Positions 7,155 through 9,656 of a stretch of 9,656 bases of DNA are shown here, one piece after another. The stretch is from an uncultured Bacilli bacterium. Lineage in GTDB: Bacteria; Bacillota_I; Bacilli_A; RF39; UBA660. The number at the start of each line of letters is the position of its first letter. Position 1 is the stretch's first letter. The notes below the pieces were generated by a model. It was not told where the DNA came from, made no database searches, and saw nothing but the letters and a program-made list of their open reading frames with translations. The stretch is taken from NCBI GenBank assembly GCA_947628125.1, contig CANQYR010000032.1, forward strand, positions 1 to 9,656, in the 5' to 3' direction. Made by a program: the position numbers and the translations under genes.

Positions 7155-7161
7155 CTTCCTT
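7155..7161 (-). promoter_or_regulatory. Ribosome site that fixes the uvrA start
   Basis: AAGGAAG on the minus strand lies 8 nt before ATG 7146. The in-frame GTG at 7155-7153 overlaps its last base, so the shorter 935-residue product is the likely one. Confidence 0.75.
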
Positions 7162-7183
7162 ACTTTAATAATATAACCAAAAT

Positions 7184-7196
7184 ATACATTTTGTAT
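7184..7196. promoter_or_regulatory. Inverted repeat near the uvrA transcription start, possible operator
   Basis: ATACA-TTT-TGTAT is a perfect 5-3-5 inverted repeat. It lies between the uvrA -10 (7207-7212) and the start codon, just downstream of the expected transcription start near 7200, where a repressor could block initiation. It does not match the Bacillus LexA consensus. No regulator is assigned. Confidence 0.3.
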
Positions 7197-7206
7197 CAGC
7201 AAAAAT

Positions 7207-7235
7207 ACTTTAGCATATATTTGTTCGCAGTGCAA
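7207..7235 (-). promoter_or_regulatory. Promoter candidate for uvrA
   Basis: On the minus strand TTGCAC (7235-7230), a 17-bp spacer, and an extended -10 TGcTAAAGT (7215-7207). Transcription would start near 7200. The spacer contains CGAAC (about 7228-7224), one half of a Bacillus-type LexA site, but the partner half GTTCG is not present at the required spacing. Confidence 0.5.
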
Positions 7236-7245
7236 GTATTTTTCC

Positions 7246-7270
7246 AAAAAAAAAGAACATTTTTTGTTCT
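7246..7270 (-). terminator. Intrinsic terminator of the small orphan gene
   Basis: On the minus strand AGAACA pairs with TGTTCT (plus coordinates 7265-7270 and 7254-7259) over a 5-nt loop, followed by a run of nine T (7254-7246). The stem overlaps the last stop-codon bases of the small gene. It separates that gene from uvrA. Confidence 0.8.
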
Positions 7271-7523
7271 ATCTTTTTGGTCCATTACGCAACATATCGA
7301 TTTCCATTTGCAAATCTATTGGTAACTCACCCTTTAAAGCCTCAATCTCTGAAGCAATACTTAACTTTTCTTCCAAATTATCAGCCATATGAAAATTATT
7401 AATCAACGTTTTAAATTGACTCTCTTGCACAGAAGGCTCCTTATAACCAACAAAAACTCCCATTTGCTCCTTAGTAGCCTTCAAAGCTTCCTTCTTTTCC
7501 ATAAGCGCTTTCCTTTTTTCCAT
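7269..7523 (-). CDS. Small helical protein of unknown function, 84 residues
   Basis: I do not recognise a family. The product begins with a Lys-rich helix (residues 1-20, MEKRKALMEKKEALK) that looks coiled-coil prone. A short non-helical piece with Gly and Pro (22-30) follows, then two more amphipathic helices (about 34-66 and 69-79), ending NGPKR. No membrane segment or metal motif is seen. ATG 7523 is preferred: AAAGGA (7533-7538) lies 9 nt upstream. An in-frame ATG at 7541 has no ribosome site and coincides with the expected transcription start. It has its own -10 element and its own terminator, so it is likely a single-gene unit between the SDR gene and uvrA. A real gene is likely; its role is open. 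Confidence 0.75.
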   Translation of the reverse strand: MEKRKALMEKKEALKATKEQMGVFVGYKEPSVQESQFKTLINNFHMADNLEEKLSIASEIEALKGELPIDLQMEIDMLRNGPKR

Positions 7524-7547
7524 AAAATAAAATCCTTTCATAAAAAC

Positions 7548-7556
7548 ATTATATCA
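7548..7556 (-). promoter_or_regulatory. Extended -10 promoter of the small orphan gene
   Basis: TGaTATAAT on the minus strand is a perfect extended -10; no good -35 is seen 15-18 bp upstream. Transcription would start near 7541, about 18 nt before ATG 7523, leaving room for the AAAGGA ribosome site and ruling out ATG 7541 as the start on this transcript. Confidence 0.6.
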
Positions 7557-7577
7557 CACTTAACCAATATCAAACCA

Positions 7578-8336
7578 TCACTTGACACGTAATTTACGTT
7601 CCTGAATATAATAAATAATTGTTAATAACCACGAAAGAGGCAAAAAACGACTAAAAAACAAACCAAGCTTCATCATCTTACCCGCAACAATAAGATTTTT
7701 CTTCTTAAATAACTTATCAATCGCATACTTACTAGCCTTATAACTATCTAACAAAGGCGCTTTAAACTTACCCTTAGCAACCATCTCAAACTCCGTATCA
7801 ACAGGCCCAGGACAAAAAGCACTAACAACAACATGACTCTTTAACTTCTTAAGTTCATAACTAATCGCCAAAGTTAACTTAGTAACATAATTCTTAGTAG
7901 CATAATAACTAGCCATATTAGGACCAGCAAAAAAACCAGCACTACTACAAACATTCAAAATATAACCATGATCACGCGCACAAAAATCCTTCAAAAACAA
8001 CTTCGTAAGCACATGATAAGCCAAAACATTGACATTAAGCATATCCTCTTCCAAAGCCAAATCAGTTTCCAAAAACTTCCCAAACACCCCAAAACCAGCA
8101 TTATTAATCAATAAATCAATATCCATATTCTTAACCATATCATATAACTTATAAACATTTTCTACATCACTTAAATCCAAACAAATAATCTTTACAGGTA
8201 CATTCAAAGAAGCCTTTAACTTTAAAAGCCGATCCTTTCTTCTTGCCACTAAAATTAAAGACCAACCCATACTAGCTAAATACCTAGCCATATCCATGCC
8301 CATACCACTTGAACTTCCCGTTATAAGCGCTTTCAT
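7578..8336 (-). CDS. Short-chain dehydrogenase/reductase (SDR), NAD(P)-dependent
   Basis: A classical SDR oxidoreductase of 252 residues with a Rossmann fold. It has the nucleotide loop TGSSSGMG (6-13), ARR (31-33) after strand 2 (Arg residues that usually favour NADP(H)) and NNAGFG (78-83). The catalytic triad is S131, Y144 and K148, and PGPVDTEF (176-183) follows. It resembles the DltE/YqjQ-like group whose substrate is unknown. Residues about 222-243 (LGLFFSRFLPLSWLLTII region) are hydrophobic and may touch the membrane. AGGGTGA (8341-8347) precedes the ATG. It starts 29 nt after the pyrophosphatase gene and is probably co-transcribed with it. No clear terminator follows before the next promoter. 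Fold and cofactor are firm; the substrate cannot be named. Confidence 0.92.
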   Translation of the reverse strand: MKALITGSSSGMGMDMARYLASMGWSLILVARRKDRLLKLKASLNVPVKIICLDLSDVENVYKLYDMVKNMDIDLLINNAGFGVFGKFLETDLALEEDMLNVNVLAYHVLTKLFLKDFCARDHGYILNVCSSAGFFAGPNMASYYATKNYVTKLTLAISYELKKLKSHVVVSAFCPGPVDTEFEMVAKGKFKAPLLDSYKASKYAIDKLFKKKNLIVAGKMMKLGLFFSRFLPLSWLLTIIYYIQERKLRVK

Positions 8337-8365
8337 ATAATCACCCTAAAATTATTATAACCAAA

Positions 8366-9656
8366 TTAAATCTTTTTATCTAATACATCCATAAGTTTTG
8401 GTAACATTTGCTTCTTCCGACTAATCAAATTAGGAATAAACACACCCTCATAAATATCCTTTAAATCAAAAGCATCCATAACAATATCCCTAGCCTTTTG
8501 ATTATATAAAACATAAGAACCATTTAAAACAACATCCGTAATAAAAATCGTCACAACCTCATACTCACCCTTATTTAACTCATCAAGCTTATTAACAAAA
8601 CTATCCAAATTTTCCTTAATATTATCAAAATCAAGCGTAATAATTTGACTAATACCCAAAGTAGTATTACTTATATGATAAGACTTAAAATCCTGATAAA
8701 TAATCTCATCAACACTCATATTAGCAATACTGCTACCAGCCTTAAGCATTTTATGACCATATAACTTAATATCCTCACCACAAATATTAGCAAGTAAAGA
8801 GGCACACTTTCTATCCTTCAAAGTCGTCGTTGGACTTTGAAAAATCAAAGTATCAGACAAAATAGCCGACAACATAACTCCCGCAATGTCCCTTGGAATA
8901 TCAACATGATTTTCCTTATAAAGATCATACAATATCGTACAAGTTGACCCAACTGGCATACTTCGAAAATTAATCGGCACACTAGTACCAATAGCTCCCA
9001 AATTATGATGATCAATAATCTCCATAATCTCCGCCTCTTCAATCCCCGGAATACTTTGATCAAGCTGATTATGATCAACCAAAATAACCTTCATCTTATC
9101 ATACTTGCCAGACTCAGTAACCTTAATCATCCCCAAACATTCGCCCTTTTTATTTAAAACCGGATAATTAGAAAACCCCTGCTTATGCGCCACATCAATA
9201 AAATCAGTCAAATAATCATTTTCATAAACAACACTCGGATTCAAATTCAAAACAATCGTCCGAACATAATTACTTAACGAAATAGCATTACAAGTATTAT
9301 AAGTATCCAAAGGACTAGAAATAACACTTACCTTATTCTTCTTAGCAAGCAAAAGCAAATCATCAGACAAACTAAAACCATTAGTCAAAACAATCAAACT
9401 AATCTTCTTCTCTAAACCATAAGAAATAACCTTATGCCGATCCCCAACAATCAAAATATCACTAGGCTTTAAATCAACACCAGAAATAAAAGTTTGACTT
9501 TGATAACTACCAGCTAACATCGTCCCACAAAATTCATCATGAAAACGCGTAATTTCCTTACCATTTAAAGCCTGTAAAATCTTATCATAACTAGTATTAA
9601 GACTATTTTTAACCGAATTAATAAACAGCATCGCTATTTCCTTCAAAGTAATTAAA
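8366..9656 (-). CDS. ppaC: Manganese-dependent inorganic pyrophosphatase with CBS and DRTGG domains, N-terminus cut by window
   Basis: A family II (DHH) pyrophosphatase that splits pyrophosphate to phosphate in the cytosol. The frame is open to the window edge, so the first DHH segment and most of CBS1 are missing. An in-frame TTG at 9646 (residue 1 here) is probably internal, because LITLKEIA reads like the end of a CBS domain. About 430 residues are visible: the end of CBS1, a DRTGG domain (about 40-125), CBS2 (about 129-175), then the catalytic part with VDHN (190-193), IDHHN (211-215), GSTCTI (233-238) and AILSDTL (261-267). A DHHA2 domain ends with the substrate-binding SRKKQ (409-413). 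Characterised CBS-DRTGG relatives are inhibited by AMP/ADP and activated by diadenosine polyphosphates. The SDR gene follows. Confidence 0.93.
   Translation of the reverse strand, partial: LITLKEIAMLFINSVKNSLNTSYDKILQALNGKEITRFHDEFCGTMLAGSYQSQTFISGVDLKPSDILIVGDRHKVISYGLEKKISLIVLTNGFSLSDDLLLLAKKNKVSVISSPLDTYNTCNAISLSNYVRTIVLNLNPSVVYENDYLTDFIDVAHKQGFSNYPVLNKKGECLGMIKVTESGKYDKMKVILVDHNQLDQSIPGIEEAEIMEIIDHHNLGAIGTSVPINFRSMPVGSTCTILYDLYKENHVDIPRDIAGVMLSAILSDTLIFQSPTTTLKDRKCASLLANICGEDIKLYGHKMLKAGSSIANMSVDEIIYQDFKSYHISNTTLGISQIITLDFDNIKENLDSFVNKLDELNKGEYEVVTIFITDVVLNGSYVLYNQKARDIVMDAFDLKDIYEGVFIPNLISRKKQMLPKLMDVLDKKI

Noticed and set aside
7255..7268. LexA box, because GAAC and GTTC occur as an inverted pair
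   Set aside because: The spacing is wrong (seven bases between GAAC and GTTC rather than four), and the element is fully explained as the stem of a terminator with a T-run.
8845..9078. Minus-strand 77-residue frame inside the pyrophosphatase gene
   Set aside because: It overlaps the conserved DHH catalytic region in another frame and has the Ile/Leu/Arg-rich composition of a shadow frame.
1353..9656. Alternative genetic code (TGA as Trp), suggested by the AT-rich mollicute-like content
   Set aside because: TGA ends trpS, uvrA and the SDR gene at family-typical lengths, none of the conserved genes has an internal TGA, and Trp is written TGG.

Overview
The window is 9.66 kb of AT-rich DNA; GC is roughly one third in four lines counted by hand. 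It carries core bacterial genes packed at Firmicutes-like density. The rpsF-ssb-rpsR block, purine-rich Shine-Dalgarno sites, a TrpRS of the streptococcal/bacillar type, a CBS-DRTGG family II pyrophosphatase and a DUF4393 (Abi-alpha) protein point to Bacillota. A reduced or uncultured lineage of Bacilli (Erysipelotrichales/RF39-like) is my best guess, but the exact group cannot be read from the sequence. TGA ends trpS, uvrA and the SDR gene while Trp is TGG, so code 11 applies and this is not a TGA=Trp mycoplasma.

Left part, plus strand (1-1343): a hairpin that may terminate transcription in both directions lies at the edge. A leader region with a promoter candidate, a 16-bp palindrome and an S6:S18-type hairpin candidate follows. 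Then come rpsF (30S protein S6), ssb and rpsR (S18, zinc-ribbon form), closed by a strong bidirectional terminator.

Right part, minus strand (9656 down to 1353), in transcription order. First is a truncated CBS/DRTGG manganese-dependent inorganic pyrophosphatase followed by a short-chain dehydrogenase. Next is an 84-residue orphan protein with its own -10 element and terminator. Then comes a probable transcription unit: uvrA, an unknown 351-residue helical protein 17 nt downstream, trpS, and a DUF4393/Abi-alpha protein whose start overlaps the trpS end by 20 nt.

No mobile element, CRISPR array, tRNA or rRNA was seen. Most of the window is housekeeping: translation, DNA replication and repair, pyrophosphate removal. 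The less ordinary points are the Abi-alpha-type gene coupled to trpS, the unknown gene behind uvrA, the small orphan gene, the structured rpsF leader, the inverted repeat at the uvrA promoter, and a strand-wide A/C skew that holds whichever strand is coding. I did not find a convincing new multi-gene system.
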